Assembly (NCBI GenBank): GCA_032059445.1
Contig: DAMCAP010000003.1
Location: forward strand, 98,867-162,866
Reading direction: 5' to 3'
DNA: 64,000 nucleotides
Source of the DNA: DAMCAP01 sp032059445
Lineage (GTDB): Bacteria; Bacillota; Clostridia; Oscillospirales; Ruminococcaceae
The notes beneath the pieces were generated by a model, which worked only from the letters and a program-made list of their open reading frames with translations, was not told where the DNA came from and searched no databases. The position numbers and the translations under genes are program-made. Shown here piece by piece: positions 24,900 through 34,015 of this stretch (position 1 is the stretch's first letter; every line of letters starts with the position of its first letter).

Positions 24900-25577
24900 T
24901 TGAAGCAAATTATGGTCGTCGAAGACGATAAAGCAATGTCGAATGGCATTGCACTTGCATTGCAAAATCCAGAGATTTATGTTTGCCAATGTCATAATAT
25001 TATCTCTGCAAAAAGCAGCCTGGCAAAAGAGAGCTTTGATTTGCTGATTTTAGATATTAACCTGCCTGATGGAAACGGCCTGGAATTATTATGTGAGGTT
25101 AAGAAAAATTCTAACGCCCCTGTAATTCTGCTGACAGCAAATGATATGGAAACCGATATTGTAACAGGCCTTGAGTTGGGAGCTGATGACTATATCACCA
25201 AGCCCTTCAGTCTTGCTGTACTTCGCGCGAGGGTAAATACCCAACTGCGAAAGCAAATAGTTACCTCTACAAGCAGTTTCAGTCAGGATGGTTTTGTCTT
25301 TGACTTTGATAAAATGGAGTTTTTAAAAGATGGCTCTCCTATAGAATTGAGCAAAACAGAGCAGAAGCTTTTGCGTATGCTGGTAGAGAACAGAGACATC
25401 ACCCTTGAGCGAAGTGTATTGATTGATCGCATATGGACGGATGGTGCTGAGTATGTAGATGAAAATGCCTTGTCTGTCACAATTAAGAGATTACGTGGTA
25501 AATTAGAAGATAACCCTACAAAACCTCATTATATTAAAACCGTTTATGGAATCGGTTATATCTGGGCGGTGAAGTGA
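24900..25577 (+). CDS. OmpR/PhoB family response regulator
   Basis: A 225-aa transcription factor with an N-terminal receiver (acidic pocket E8-D9-D10, phospho-acceptor D52 in L-I-L-D-I-N-L-P-D-G, switch lysine in T-K-P-F) and a C-terminal winged helix. It starts at TTG 24900 behind a strong AAAGGAGG. The next gene, a histidine kinase, begins immediately after its stop, and an ABC transporter follows. This arrangement is typical of transporter-linked two-component systems that sense and expel peptide antibiotics. A candidate binding site is the 11-base-period repeat at 26458-26474. Confidence 0.93.
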   Translation: MKQIMVVEDDKAMSNGIALALQNPEIYVCQCHNIISAKSSLAKESFDLLILDINLPDGNGLELLCEVKKNSNAPVILLTANDMETDIVTGLELGADDYITKPFSLAVLRARVNTQLRKQIVTSTSSFSQDGFVFDFDKMEFLKDGSPIELSKTEQKLLRMLVENRDITLERSVLIDRIWTDGAEYVDENALSVTIKRLRGKLEDNPTKPHYIKTVYGIGYIWAVK

Positions 25578-26423
25578 GTGGGTATCTTTACGACTGATAA
25601 AGCAATTAGGCGCCTTAATCGGATGATTAACAACGCCATCGAGGGAAGATCCATTGAAAACGGATTTGACGAGACAAAAATGTCGGCGCTCGAAACAAAA
25701 CTCTCTCATTATCTTGCAGCAAATAGTGCTACCAGATCCCAGCTTGCCGAGGAAAAAGCAAAGATCAATGAGCTGATTTCTGAGATCTCACACCAGACCA
25801 AAACACCTATCGCAAATATCCTGCTTTACACGCAGATTTTAGAGGAATGTGATCTTCCTGATAGAGAAAGACTATGTGTGCAGTCCCTGGTGGGGCAGGC
25901 GGAAAAACTGAACTTTCTCATCACTTCTTTGGTTAAAATTTCGCGACTCGAAACAGGAATTATTTCAGTTTCGCCTAAACGAAGCGATATACAGTCGCTT
26001 TTGGATGAGGTAATCCGTCAAGTAGCGCCTAAGGCTCAATGCAAGGGTATATCACTCGCCTGCGAAAAAACAGAAGCCTCTGCCGTATTTGATCCCAAAT
26101 GGACGACAGAGGCTATCTATAACATTGTGGATAACGCCGCCAAATACACCCCTCAAGGCGGAAGTATTCATATTTGTGTAGCTGTTTATGAGTTGTTTGC
26201 CAGAATTGATATTAAAGACACGGGTATTGGCATCAGCGAAGAGGAAACAGCAAAAGTTTTTACCCGTTTTTATCGCTCTCCAACTGTCAGCGATGAGGAA
26301 GGCGTAGGCATAGGGCTATACCTTGCAAGACAAATCATCGCCGATGAGGGTGGGTATATAAAAGTGCAATCCGAGCTTGGCAAGGGAAGCACCTTTTCCG
26401 TTTTCCTTCCTCTTGATAGCTGA
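25578..26423 (+). CDS. Sensor histidine kinase without transmembrane segments
   Basis: A 281-aa kinase starting at GTG directly after the regulator stop. The HisKA phospho-site is H72 in S-E-I-S-H-Q-T-K-T-P-I-A-N. The ATPase domain shows the N box N-I-V-D-N-A-A-K-Y, the G1 box D-T-G-I-G-I-S and the G2 box G-V-G-I-G-L-Y. There is no signal peptide, hydrophobic helix or sensor domain: the first 60 residues are a charged helical stretch. The kinase must therefore take its signal from another protein, most likely the adjacent FtsX-type permease, as in Bce-like systems (inference). Confidence 0.9.
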   Translation: MGIFTTDKAIRRLNRMINNAIEGRSIENGFDETKMSALETKLSHYLAANSATRSQLAEEKAKINELISEISHQTKTPIANILLYTQILEECDLPDRERLCVQSLVGQAEKLNFLITSLVKISRLETGIISVSPKRSDIQSLLDEVIRQVAPKAQCKGISLACEKTEASAVFDPKWTTEAIYNIVDNAAKYTPQGGSIHICVAVYELFARIDIKDTGIGISEEETAKVFTRFYRSPTVSDEEGVGIGLYLARQIIADEGGYIKVQSELGKGSTFSVFLPLDS

Positions 26424-26457
26424 ATCTTTCAAAACTGTTAGATTTGAGAGGAGTTTA

Positions 26458-26474
26458 GAAAGACTCTCGAAAGA
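26458..26474 (+). promoter_or_regulatory. Candidate response-regulator binding repeat upstream of the ABC operon
   Basis: The direct repeat GAAAGA-N5-GAAAGA has an 11-base period, the spacing OmpR-family dimers usually need. It lies about 60 bases before the ATP-binding gene and just upstream of an AT-rich TATTATAGGAATATAAT segment that could hold the -10 region. Confidence 0.5.
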
Positions 26475-26532
26475 TTTTCCGTGTATAGTTGTATTATAGG
26501 AATATAATACAGACTTTTACGGAGGATATTAC

Positions 26533-27210
26533 ATGACTATTCTTGAAACCAGAGGTTTACAGAAGATATATGGCAGTGGTGACACCGCCGTCCATGCTTT
26601 GGATGGGGTAAACATGACTGTGGAAAATGGTGAGTTTGTTGCAATCGTAGGCACATCAGGTAGCGGTAAATCGACACTACTGCATATGTTGGGCGGGCTT
26701 GATTACCCCACCTCGGGCGAAGTAGTTGTGGATGGACAAGATATTCTAAGCCTGAAGGATGAAGCGCTGACCATCTTTCGTCGAAGAAAGATCGGATTTG
26801 TCTTTCAAAGCTACAATCTTGTACCAGTGCTGAATGTTTACGAGAATATCGTACTGCCCGTTCAGCTTGATGGTAATACAGCGGACAACGAATATGTAAA
26901 TGACATCATCAAAACTCTTGGACTAGAAACCAAGCTGCAAAACTTGCCCAATAACCTTTCTGGTGGGCAGCAGCAACGAGTTGCTATTGCTCGTGCTCTT
27001 GCCTCTAAGCCAGCAATCATCTTAGCGGACGAACCGACAGGAAACCTTGACAGCAAAACTAGTCAGGATGTTTTAAGCTTACTGAAGGTTACAGGCCAAA
27101 GGTTTAAGCAGACCATTGTGATGATCACCCATAATGAGGAAATTGCCCAGCTTGCAGACCGCATTATCCGCATTGAGGACGGAAAGATCGTGGGTGGTCC
27201 TCATGTATAA
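26533..27210 (+). CDS. ABC transporter ATP-binding protein (MacB/LolD/BceA type)
   Basis: A 225-aa nucleotide-binding subunit with Walker A G-T-S-G-S-G-K-S-T, Q-loop F-V-F-Q-S-Y-N-L-V, signature L-S-G-G-Q-Q-Q-R and Walker B I-I-L-A-D-E-P-T-G-N-L-D-S. The Q-S-Y-N-L-V-P and G-N-L-D-S-K-T features are characteristic of the family that works with FtsX-like permeases. It starts behind ACGGAGG, and its end overlaps the permease start by eight bases. Likely role: antimicrobial-peptide or lipid-linked efflux or resistance, under control of the neighbouring two-component system. Confidence 0.93.
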   Translation: MTILETRGLQKIYGSGDTAVHALDGVNMTVENGEFVAIVGTSGSGKSTLLHMLGGLDYPTSGEVVVDGQDILSLKDEALTIFRRRKIGFVFQSYNLVPVLNVYENIVLPVQLDGNTADNEYVNDIIKTLGLETKLQNLPNNLSGGQQQRVAIARALASKPAIILADEPTGNLDSKTSQDVLSLLKVTGQRFKQTIVMITHNEEIAQLADRIIRIEDGKIVGGPHV

Positions 27211-29845
27211 GGTGAAAAACAAAAAAACAATTAATCGTATTGCAGTAAAAGCGCTAAAATCAAATCGCCTACGCAATGTAATCGCTGTTATTGCTATCGC
27301 CTTGACAGCTATGCTTTTTACAACTGTTTTTACCATAGGGATGTCCTTTAAAGAGGCTTTTGAGCAGGCGAATTTTCGTCAAGTTGGTGGATATGCGCAC
27401 GGTGGCTTAAAGTATCTCGCTGAAGAGCAGTTTCATCAATTTAAGGATGATCCTCTGATTAAAGAATACGGGCTGCGCCGCTTTGTAGGAATGCCATCTG
27501 ATGTTCCTTTTAACAAATCCCATGTAGAGGTAGGGTATTCGGATGAGAATCAAAGAAAATGGATGTATTTAGACCCTATTCAGGGCGATTTTCCGAAAGA
27601 GGGTACCAATGAGGCTGCAACCGATACCAAGGTATTATCTTTGCTTCAAATCGAGCCAGAGGTTGGTACACAGTTTACTATGACCTTTGATGTAGACGGC
27701 AAAGAAACTACCGAAACTTTTACTTTAAGCGGCTTCTGGGATTATGATGAAGCAATCGTTGCCAGTCACGTGTTGATTCCGCACAGCCGTGCAGAAGAAA
27801 TATTCAAAAAACTGAGAACTATCGGTAATGATGGCATGACCGGCACGTGGAATATGGACATGATGTTTAAAAGCTCCATAAACATCAGGGGTGATGTCCA
27901 AAAATTGCTTGCAAATCACGGTTACCAAGATCAAGACAGGAGCCAATCTAATTATATTGCCACAGGGATAAACTGGGGATATACCGGTGCGCAGCTTGCC
28001 GATAGCATAGACCCTATAACGGTGGTTGGTACTGTGTTGCTGCTGCTACTGATTATCTTTACTGGATATTTGATCATTTACAATGTATTCCAGATATCGG
28101 TTGCCGGAGATATTCGTTTCTATGGACTTTTAAAGACCATTGGGACTACGCCTAAGCAGCTTAAACGGATTATCCGAAAGCAGGCGTTTGTTCTTTCTGC
28201 GATTGGGATTCCTATTGGACTGCTATTAGGGTATTTGGTTGGTGTAACGCTCGCGCCAGTAATTTTTGCACGGCTAAATGGCTTAACTATGAATGTGAAA
28301 AGCGGAAGCCCGCTGATTTTTGTTGGTTCTGCATTGTTTGCACTGCTTACAGTCCTCCTCTCCTGCTCAAAGCCCGGAAAAATCGCAGCAAATGTGTCGC
28401 CCATTGAAGCTGTACGGTATGCAAAGGGGACAAAAAGCACGAAGGATACCCGAAAAAGCATCGTAGGCACTTCTCTAAGCAAGATGGCCCATGCAAATTT
28501 GGGCCGCAGCCGCGCAAAAACAGCGATTACCGTTATTTCCTTATCCCTCGCCATTATCTTACTAAACCTTACATTCACCTTTACCAATGGCTTTGATATG
28601 GATAAATATTTACGTAATGTTGTAGTGGATTTTATTATATCAGAAGCAGGATATTTTCAGGTAACACAAGGCTGGGGAGGCGTGGCAGTTGACGAAGACA
28701 CCATTTCATTGCTACAGGGCCAAGGAGAGCTTGTAGATGGAGGACGCGTTTACGGCAAAGTTTCACCCATGCTCGGGTTTGCTCCGGAAGAGTATTATCG
28801 AGAAAAAAATAAAGCGTACTACTCACCGGAAAATCTGGAGCAGTTTATTGATGAGGCTGAAAAACTACCTGACGGAAACATATCCGACCGTGTGCAGCTG
28901 TACGGTATGGAGAATTTCCTTTTGAAAAAAATCACCACTTTTAACGGAAACATCGAAAAACTTAACGACCTATCCGGAAACTATATCGCAGCTGTTTACT
29001 TTGAAGATGATTATGGGAATTTAATACCTGACAGCCATTGGGCAAAGCTGGGGGACAAAATAACAATCCGATATATCGATAAATTGGAATACTATAATCC
29101 CGATACCGGAGAAGTATATGGGGGTATTATTCCGGAAGATGTTAGCTTTAGAGAGCGAGTATTGGAATACCATGATGTTGAATATGAAGTTGCAGCGTTG
29201 GTGGTTATACCGCATAGCTTAAGCTATCGATATTACGGCGCAGATCAGTTTGTATTAGGCGCAGATACCTTCATCAGGGATACAGGCTCCAGTACCACCA
29301 TGTACTATGCTTTTGATGCAACAGAGGAATCCATCCCTACTATGGAGAGATTTTTATCTGAGTATATACAAAGTGAGGGAGCACAGTATGATTATGAGAG
29401 TAAGGAAACCTATAGGGCTGAGTTTGAAAGCTTCCGTAATATGTTTGTGCTTCTAGGGAGTGTTCTAAGCTTTGTGATTGGGCTAGTTGGTATTTTAAAC
29501 TTCCTAAATGCAGTTTTGACCAGCATTATTGCCCGCAGAAAGGAATTCGCCATGCTACAGTCCATCGGCATGACTGGTAAGCAATTAAAAACTATGCTGA
29601 TCTGGGAAAGTCTATACTACACCATAGGTGCTGTGTTGCTATGCCTGATACTGAGCGTAGCTACAGGCCCACTTATAGGTAACGCTTTTGAAAGTGTTTT
29701 TTGGTTTTTCTCTTATCGATTTACGGTGTTACCCATTTTGATTTGTATACCGTTTATGTTGTTTATTTCTTATGTTGTGCCGTACCTAGGATATAAGAGT
29801 CTTGTGACACAAAGCATAGTAGAACGATTGAGAGAAGTAGAATAA
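27203..29845 (+). CDS. ABC transporter permease with two FtsX domains
   Basis: An 880-aa membrane protein starting at ATG 27203; the longer frame from 27134 overlaps the ATPase gene and is not used. Helix 1 is near residues 25-45, then comes a large extracytoplasmic domain, then three helices forming the first FtsX unit (about 290-400). Helix 5 (about 445-465), a second large outside domain and three final helices form the second unit (around 770-880). Two extracellular domains of about 250-300 residues each suggest a mechanotransmission or peptide-handling transporter like the BceB/MacB/YtrF group. Cotranscribed with the ATPase. Confidence 0.9.
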   Translation: MYKVKNKKTINRIAVKALKSNRLRNVIAVIAIALTAMLFTTVFTIGMSFKEAFEQANFRQVGGYAHGGLKYLAEEQFHQFKDDPLIKEYGLRRFVGMPSDVPFNKSHVEVGYSDENQRKWMYLDPIQGDFPKEGTNEAATDTKVLSLLQIEPEVGTQFTMTFDVDGKETTETFTLSGFWDYDEAIVASHVLIPHSRAEEIFKKLRTIGNDGMTGTWNMDMMFKSSINIRGDVQKLLANHGYQDQDRSQSNYIATGINWGYTGAQLADSIDPITVVGTVLLLLLIIFTGYLIIYNVFQISVAGDIRFYGLLKTIGTTPKQLKRIIRKQAFVLSAIGIPIGLLLGYLVGVTLAPVIFARLNGLTMNVKSGSPLIFVGSALFALLTVLLSCSKPGKIAANVSPIEAVRYAKGTKSTKDTRKSIVGTSLSKMAHANLGRSRAKTAITVISLSLAIILLNLTFTFTNGFDMDKYLRNVVVDFIISEAGYFQVTQGWGGVAVDEDTISLLQGQGELVDGGRVYGKVSPMLGFAPEEYYREKNKAYYSPENLEQFIDEAEKLPDGNISDRVQLYGMENFLLKKITTFNGNIEKLNDLSGNYIAAVYFEDDYGNLIPDSHWAKLGDKITIRYIDKLEYYNPDTGEVYGGIIPEDVSFRERVLEYHDVEYEVAALVVIPHSLSYRYYGADQFVLGADTFIRDTGSSTTMYYAFDATEESIPTMERFLSEYIQSEGAQYDYESKETYRAEFESFRNMFVLLGSVLSFVIGLVGILNFLNAVLTSIIARRKEFAMLQSIGMTGKQLKTMLIWESLYYTIGAVLLCLILSVATGPLIGNAFESVFWFFSYRFTVLPILICIPFMLFISYVVPYLGYKSLVTQSIVERLREVE

Positions 29846-30174
29846 TATCTAGGTATGAACATTACATGTAGAGAACTCATGGAAGATAACTATGCATTAT
29901 GTTTAGTTGGGCAAGTTCGCAATTATGGCTACTCAATTCACAGCCTTTTAATGTGGGTGTATTATCATTTTATCAAGTGGTGAGAACTTCCTAATTGGAT
30001 GCAACTTTTATTATACTTTTGCCATCATATATGTTATAATATAAATATAAAAATATATATTATCATGAAATGCACACAGATTATATTTATTCTGCGTGCA
30101 TTTGTTATTAAGAAAGGCTGCGTTTTCTCTATTGCTAATGGTATTGCAAAGCGCAAAACAGGAAACTAATTTGT
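29846..30174 (+). other. Intergenic region upstream of the DEAD-box helicase
   Basis: 329 bases without a gene. A near-perfect 13-bp stem (AAATGCACaCAGA/TCTGCGTGCATTT, 30068-30103) precedes the helicase by 70 bases. It may terminate readthrough or be part of a structured leader, as is common for cold-inducible helicases. Confidence 0.5.
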
Positions 30175-31554
30175 ATGAACTTTAAAGACCTTGGAATTAT
30201 CAATCCCATCTTAGATGCCCTTAAAAAAAAGGGGTATGAGAAACCGTCCTCTATTCAGGTACAGTCTATTCCACACTTGTTGGAGCAACGCGACTTATTA
30301 GGCTGTGCACAAACCGGGACAGGTAAAACCGCTGCATTTGCTATCCCAATCCTGCAGCTGTTATCACAAAAGCCCCAAAAGAAACCTGTGCCTATCCGAG
30401 CACTGATTCTTACGCCGACCCGAGAGCTTGCAATCCAGATTGATGAGAGCTTTCGCGAATACGGAGAGAATTTAAGTCTGCGTTGCACATCTATTTTCGG
30501 CGGTGTATCGCAGGTTCCGCAAGTTGAGATATTGAAACGTGGTGTGGATGTTGTTGTGGCAACACCGGGAAGACTAACCGACCTTATGCAGCAGGGGCTA
30601 ATTTCACTAAACCAGATAGAAATATTTGTATTGGATGAGGCTGACCGCATGTTGGAGATGGGCTTTGTTCATGACGTTAAGAAAGTAATTAAGATGCTTC
30701 CACCCAAGCGCCAAAACCTACTGTTTTCAGCAACAATGCCCAACGAAGTAAAAGGTATTGTAAACTCAATCTTGGTAGACCCAGTCACTATTACAGTAGC
30801 TCCTATATCTTCTACAGTTGAAATAATAGATCAGTCAGTTTATTTTATCGATAAGGGCAACAAGCAAAAGCTGCTTGTGGATTTACTGAAGCATAGCGAT
30901 ATTGACTCTGCACTGGTCTTTACAAGAACAAAGCATGGTGCAGACAGAGTTGTAAAAGAGCTTGCAAAGCAAAATATTGTTGCAAAAGCCATTCATGGAA
31001 ATAAATCACAAAATGCACGACAGCTTGCTTTGGAGCAATTTAAAACAAGAGAATGTCGAGTGCTTGTTGCTACCGACATAGCGGCAAGAGGAATTGATAT
31101 TCAGCAGCTTTCTCATGTATTTAACTTTGATTTACCGAACGTCCCAGAGACCTACGTTCATCGTATAGGCCGTACCGGCCGTGCAGGTTCAAGCGGTATT
31201 GCCATTAGCTTTTGCATGTTTGAAGAGATTCCATATTTAGAAGATATCGAGAAGCTGATTGGCAAAAGGATACCTGTTGTAAAAGAGCATCCGTACCCTC
31301 TGATGATTAGAGAAATTGCTCCCAAGGAGCCGCCTAAGCCACGCCAAGCCCGTAGTGGTGGTGCACAAAATGGTAAGGCAGACAAGAAACCCAACCACAC
31401 ACCAAAGCAGAATGAACCAAAGAACTCCAACAAAAAGGAACGTAATTCTAAGTCAGTTGGGCTTAAGCATAGAGAGGGACGCCCCAAGAAGCAATTCGGA
31501 AATATTAAAGGCTCAAAAAGCGAAAAATCATCCAAGAGCAGTATTGGTAAGTAA
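30175..31554 (+). CDS. DEAD-box RNA helicase (RhlE/CshA-like)
   Basis: A 459-aa ATP-dependent RNA helicase used in ribosome assembly or cold-shock RNA unwinding. Motifs in order: F motif F-K-D-L-G, Q motif K-P-S-S-I-Q, motif I A-Q-T-G-T-G-K-T, Ia P-T-R-E-L, motif II D-E-A-D, motif III S-A-T, then A-T-D-I-A-A-R-G-I-D and H-R-I-G-R-T-G-R-A-G. Beyond residue 375 is a roughly 85-residue basic, low-complexity tail rich in Lys, Asn, Ser and Pro, likely binding RNA non-specifically. The ribosome site is weak (AGGA), so expression may depend on its leader. Nearby genes (RsmH paralogue, cold-shock protein) also handle RNA. Confidence 0.93.
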   Translation: MNFKDLGIINPILDALKKKGYEKPSSIQVQSIPHLLEQRDLLGCAQTGTGKTAAFAIPILQLLSQKPQKKPVPIRALILTPTRELAIQIDESFREYGENLSLRCTSIFGGVSQVPQVEILKRGVDVVVATPGRLTDLMQQGLISLNQIEIFVLDEADRMLEMGFVHDVKKVIKMLPPKRQNLLFSATMPNEVKGIVNSILVDPVTITVAPISSTVEIIDQSVYFIDKGNKQKLLVDLLKHSDIDSALVFTRTKHGADRVVKELAKQNIVAKAIHGNKSQNARQLALEQFKTRECRVLVATDIAARGIDIQQLSHVFNFDLPNVPETYVHRIGRTGRAGSSGIAISFCMFEEIPYLEDIEKLIGKRIPVVKEHPYPLMIREIAPKEPPKPRQARSGGAQNGKADKKPNHTPKQNEPKNSNKKERNSKSVGLKHREGRPKKQFGNIKGSKSEKSSKSSIGK

Positions 31555-31710
31555 ACATCTTCGGGCATAGTGAAGGTTTTACCACGCAAAATTAGCGGTT
31601 ATCGCAAAGCTGCAACTTCCACTATTACAAAACATTCTTTATTGGAAGGGCAGCAAAGCCTATACAAAAATTGAGTTGCGCATTATTTTATAACATAGCT
31701 TACTCAAGTA

Positions 31711-31744
31711 ACCCCCTCCAGCTCCGGCTAGAGGGGATGTTTTT
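31711..31744 (+). terminator. Terminator downstream of the helicase
   Basis: CCCCTC-C-AGC-TCCG-GCT-A-GAGGGG followed by ATGTTTTTT. The sequence is closely similar to the terminator at 34702-34734. Confidence 0.75.
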
Positions 31745-31774
31745 TGAGAAACGTATGGCAAAATAATAGTAGTG

Positions 31775-31803
31775 TTGACAATTCTTATAAAGAGCTGTAA
31801 TAT
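31775..31803 (+). promoter_or_regulatory. Sigma-A promoter of the 46-aa small protein
   Basis: TTGACA (31775-31780) and TAATAT (31798-31803) are 17 bases apart, some 80 bases before the small reading frame. Confidence 0.65.
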
Positions 31804-31881
31804 AAATCTTATTTGCTATGGGTACTGTCCATGCAATTCAAATAATACAGTATTATGAAATTAAGAAGGATGACAAAAAAG

Positions 31882-32022
31882 ATGGCTGATAAAAATATTA
31901 AAAAAGAAACAAAGAAACCCAAGAAATCAGATAAGAAGCCTTCAGTTACTTTCGCTTCCTCCACACCAAGACCGGTTGCTCCTCAACCCGAACTAATAAA
32001 AAAAGTTAAAAAAGGTAAGTAG
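31882..32022 (+). CDS. 46-aa lysine-rich small protein
   Basis: This short frame encodes M-A-D-K-N-I-K-K-E-T-K-K-P-K-K and ends P-E-L-I-K-K-V-K-K-G-K. About a third of residues are lysine, and there is no hydrophobic core, so it is probably disordered and binds nucleic acid (inference). A good promoter lies upstream, and an AAGAAGG ribosome site sits 12 bases before the ATG; an in-frame ATG at 31870 is an alternative but overlaps that site. It is located between an RNA helicase and an RsmH-like methyltransferase. I recognise no named family. Confidence 0.6.
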   Translation: MADKNIKKETKKPKKSDKKPSVTFASSTPRPVAPQPELIKKVKKGK

Positions 32023-32467
32023 TGTATAGGATAACATATTTGCACTCATGGGAGTTTAAGGCGATGAGGACCTGCTGATCCTGACGCACAGCCTAGATGT
32101 AAAGATGGATATGCGCCGTAGCCCGTGAGTTTTTAAAAAGCTAATAGCATAACGGTACCCCCACTGACCTATGGCGTGATGCTGTAGGTTGATGGGGGGA
32201 TTTTTGTTTATATAGAATTTGTTGTAAAGAGGTTTAATGTAATGATAATACATGATAAAATTAACCTGTAACCTGTCATTTTTACTTGATGAGCAAAATC
32301 AGGTCGTGTGGGACTGAAATTAATTAAGGAAAGAGGTATTGAATTATTTTTAATAATTACCCTAAGTTTACAAAACTCATTCATATGATGTATTTGTATG
32401 GGGTTATAAATGCTATAATGGAAACATAAAGGCAATATAATCATTAGTAGAATGTGAGGAATATTTC
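32023..32467 (+). other. Intergenic region with a terminator
   Basis: No gene seen. The long imperfect hairpin CCCCCACTGACCT/AGGTTGATGGGGGG (32158-32199) with TTTTT after it probably ends the small-protein transcript. The stretch before the methyltransferase is AT-rich. Confidence 0.6.
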
Positions 32468-33517
32468 ATGGAGAATCAAGATCAAGTACACAAAAGGCGT
32501 GTGCGATATAATGGTACACATCCGAAGCGTTTTAATGAAAAATACAAGGAATTGCAACCTGAAAAATACAAAGATATAGTAGAGAAAATAATAGAAAAAG
32601 GCAATACTCCTGCTGGTATGCATATCTCTATAATGGTTCAAGAAATATTGGATTTTTTGGATATTAAACCGGGACAAATCGGTTTAGATGCAACTTTAGG
32701 ATATGGCGGTCACACATCAGCAATGCTAAAATGTTTAGAAAACAAAGGACATATCTACGCTTTGGATATAGATCCTATCGAAATAGCCAAAACAGAAGAA
32801 CGCTTGAGGAAATTAGGCTACGGCCCGAACCTATTAACAATCAAGCATATTAATTTTGCTAATATCGATGAAGTTTCTGCTGAGGCAGGTAAGTTTGATT
32901 TTGTTTTGGCAGATTTAGGTGTTTCATCTATGCAGATAGACAATCCCGACAGAGGGTTTTCCTTTAAAAGGGATGGCCCATTGGACCTAAGGCTAAATCC
33001 TGAAAAAGGTATTTCTGCCGCTGATCGATTAAAAAATGTGACACAGGAAGAATTAGAAGGCATGTTACAAGAAAATGCAGATGAACCATATGCAAAAGAA
33101 ATATCCAATACTATTATTTCAAAAATCAGAAGAAATGTTGATATTTCTACAACTATGCAACTGCAGGAAATTATTGAAGAGGCTCTCAAATTTATTCCGT
33201 CAGCTCAAAGAAAAGAAGCGGTAAAAAAATCATGCCAAAGAACATTCCAAGCATTGCGGATAGACATTAACAGCGAATTTGAAGTTTTGTATGAGTTTTT
33301 AGAAAAGCTCCCGAATATCCTTGCAAAAGGAGGGCGAGTTGCTGTGTTAACTTTCCATTCGGGAGAGGATAGGTTGGTAAAAAAGTCATTCAAAGCTATG
33401 CTGCGTGAAGGCATTTACAGTGAAATTGCAACTGAAGTAATAAGGCCTTCGATGGAAGAGTGCAATTTAAACAGTCGCGCACGCTCAACAAAAATGAGAT
33501 GGGCAATAAAAGCTTAG
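32468..33517 (+). CDS. RsmH-like 16S rRNA (cytosine1402-N4)-methyltransferase paralogue
   Basis: A 349-aa SAM-dependent methyltransferase. The RsmH (MraW) signatures are present: D-A-T-L-G-Y-G-G-H-T at about residues 75-84 (SAM loop), F-V-L-A-D-L-G-V-S-S-M-Q-I-D, the R-G-F-S-F segment, T-F-Q-A-L-R-I near 257 and T-F-H-S-G-E-D-R near the end. RsmH normally sits at the head of the division-wall cluster (mraZ-rsmH-ftsL), which is absent here. The protein also carries about 45 extra charged N-terminal residues. It is therefore likely a second, accessory copy whose target may or may not be C1402. GAGGA lies eight bases before ATG. Confidence 0.88.
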   Translation: MENQDQVHKRRVRYNGTHPKRFNEKYKELQPEKYKDIVEKIIEKGNTPAGMHISIMVQEILDFLDIKPGQIGLDATLGYGGHTSAMLKCLENKGHIYALDIDPIEIAKTEERLRKLGYGPNLLTIKHINFANIDEVSAEAGKFDFVLADLGVSSMQIDNPDRGFSFKRDGPLDLRLNPEKGISAADRLKNVTQEELEGMLQENADEPYAKEISNTIISKIRRNVDISTTMQLQEIIEEALKFIPSAQRKEAVKKSCQRTFQALRIDINSEFEVLYEFLEKLPNILAKGGRVAVLTFHSGEDRLVKKSFKAMLREGIYSEIATEVIRPSMEECNLNSRARSTKMRWAIKA

Positions 33518-33602
33518 TTTAACCTAATGAATACGAATACCATGCTTTTTGGCTCAGCGCCATCAGTAGCATTCGCTTGCAGTGTATACTTCATTGGTGA
33601 AA

Positions 33603-33638
33603 ATAAAGCCCGATCCTTTTTACAGGATCGGGCTTTAT
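33603..33638. terminator. Terminator after the RsmH-like gene
   Basis: The perfect stem ATAAAGCCCGATCC/GGATCGGGCTTTAT is followed by CTTTTTCTTT. Confidence 0.9.
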
Positions 33639-33737
33639 CTTTTTCTTTGGTTCTAAGCCAGTGGCACCATAAGCATAAATACCTTGGCTGTTAAGATGAT
33701 AGCAGTTTGGGATTCGGCTTGGTGCATGATGGTGAAG

Positions 33738-33761
33738 GCGAGGGGAGCCGAACCCCTGCCT
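33738..33761. repeat. Dispersed repeat, copy B (GGCGAGGG-CGAACCCC type)
   Basis: GGCGAGGGGAGCCGAACCCC resembles 23451-23470 and 38435-38453. The flanking sequence differs between copies. Confidence 0.5.
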
Positions 33762-33805
33762 CAAAACTTATCAACCAAGTTTCTGGACCTTAGGCATAAA
33801 AGACG

Positions 33806-34015
33806 TTACTGATAAATAATTATAAAGCCTGCATTCTCAATACAGTTCTTAATGTCAGCTTCTGTAGCTGGGGCATTATATTCAATATTAATGGTGCCAG
33901 TCGTTAAATTGACGCCGACCTCGCCTACGCCCTCTATCTTGTTCAACGAATTCTTAATTTGAGTCTTTTGGGTTTTATTCTGGATACCAGACACACTGCA
34001 AAGCATTTTATTCAT
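33806..34015 (-). CDS. Small HMA-fold protein lacking the metal-binding cysteines
   Basis: A 69-aa protein with the length and beta-alpha-beta pattern of CopZ-type heavy-metal-associated domains. The second half (I-E-G-V-G-E-V-G-V-N-L-T-T-G-T-I-N-I-E-Y) and D-I-K-N-C-I-E-N-A-G-F match the family. The canonical G-M-x-C-x-x-C, however, is replaced by G-I-Q-N-K-T-Q, so it cannot bind copper in the usual way; the remaining Cys residues are elsewhere. It may serve as a protein-protein module or be decaying. Its start overlaps the stop of a 52-aa upstream gene (ATGA). Confidence 0.75.
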   Translation of the reverse strand: MNKMLCSVSGIQNKTQKTQIKNSLNKIEGVGEVGVNLTTGTINIEYNAPATEADIKNCIENAGFIIIYQ

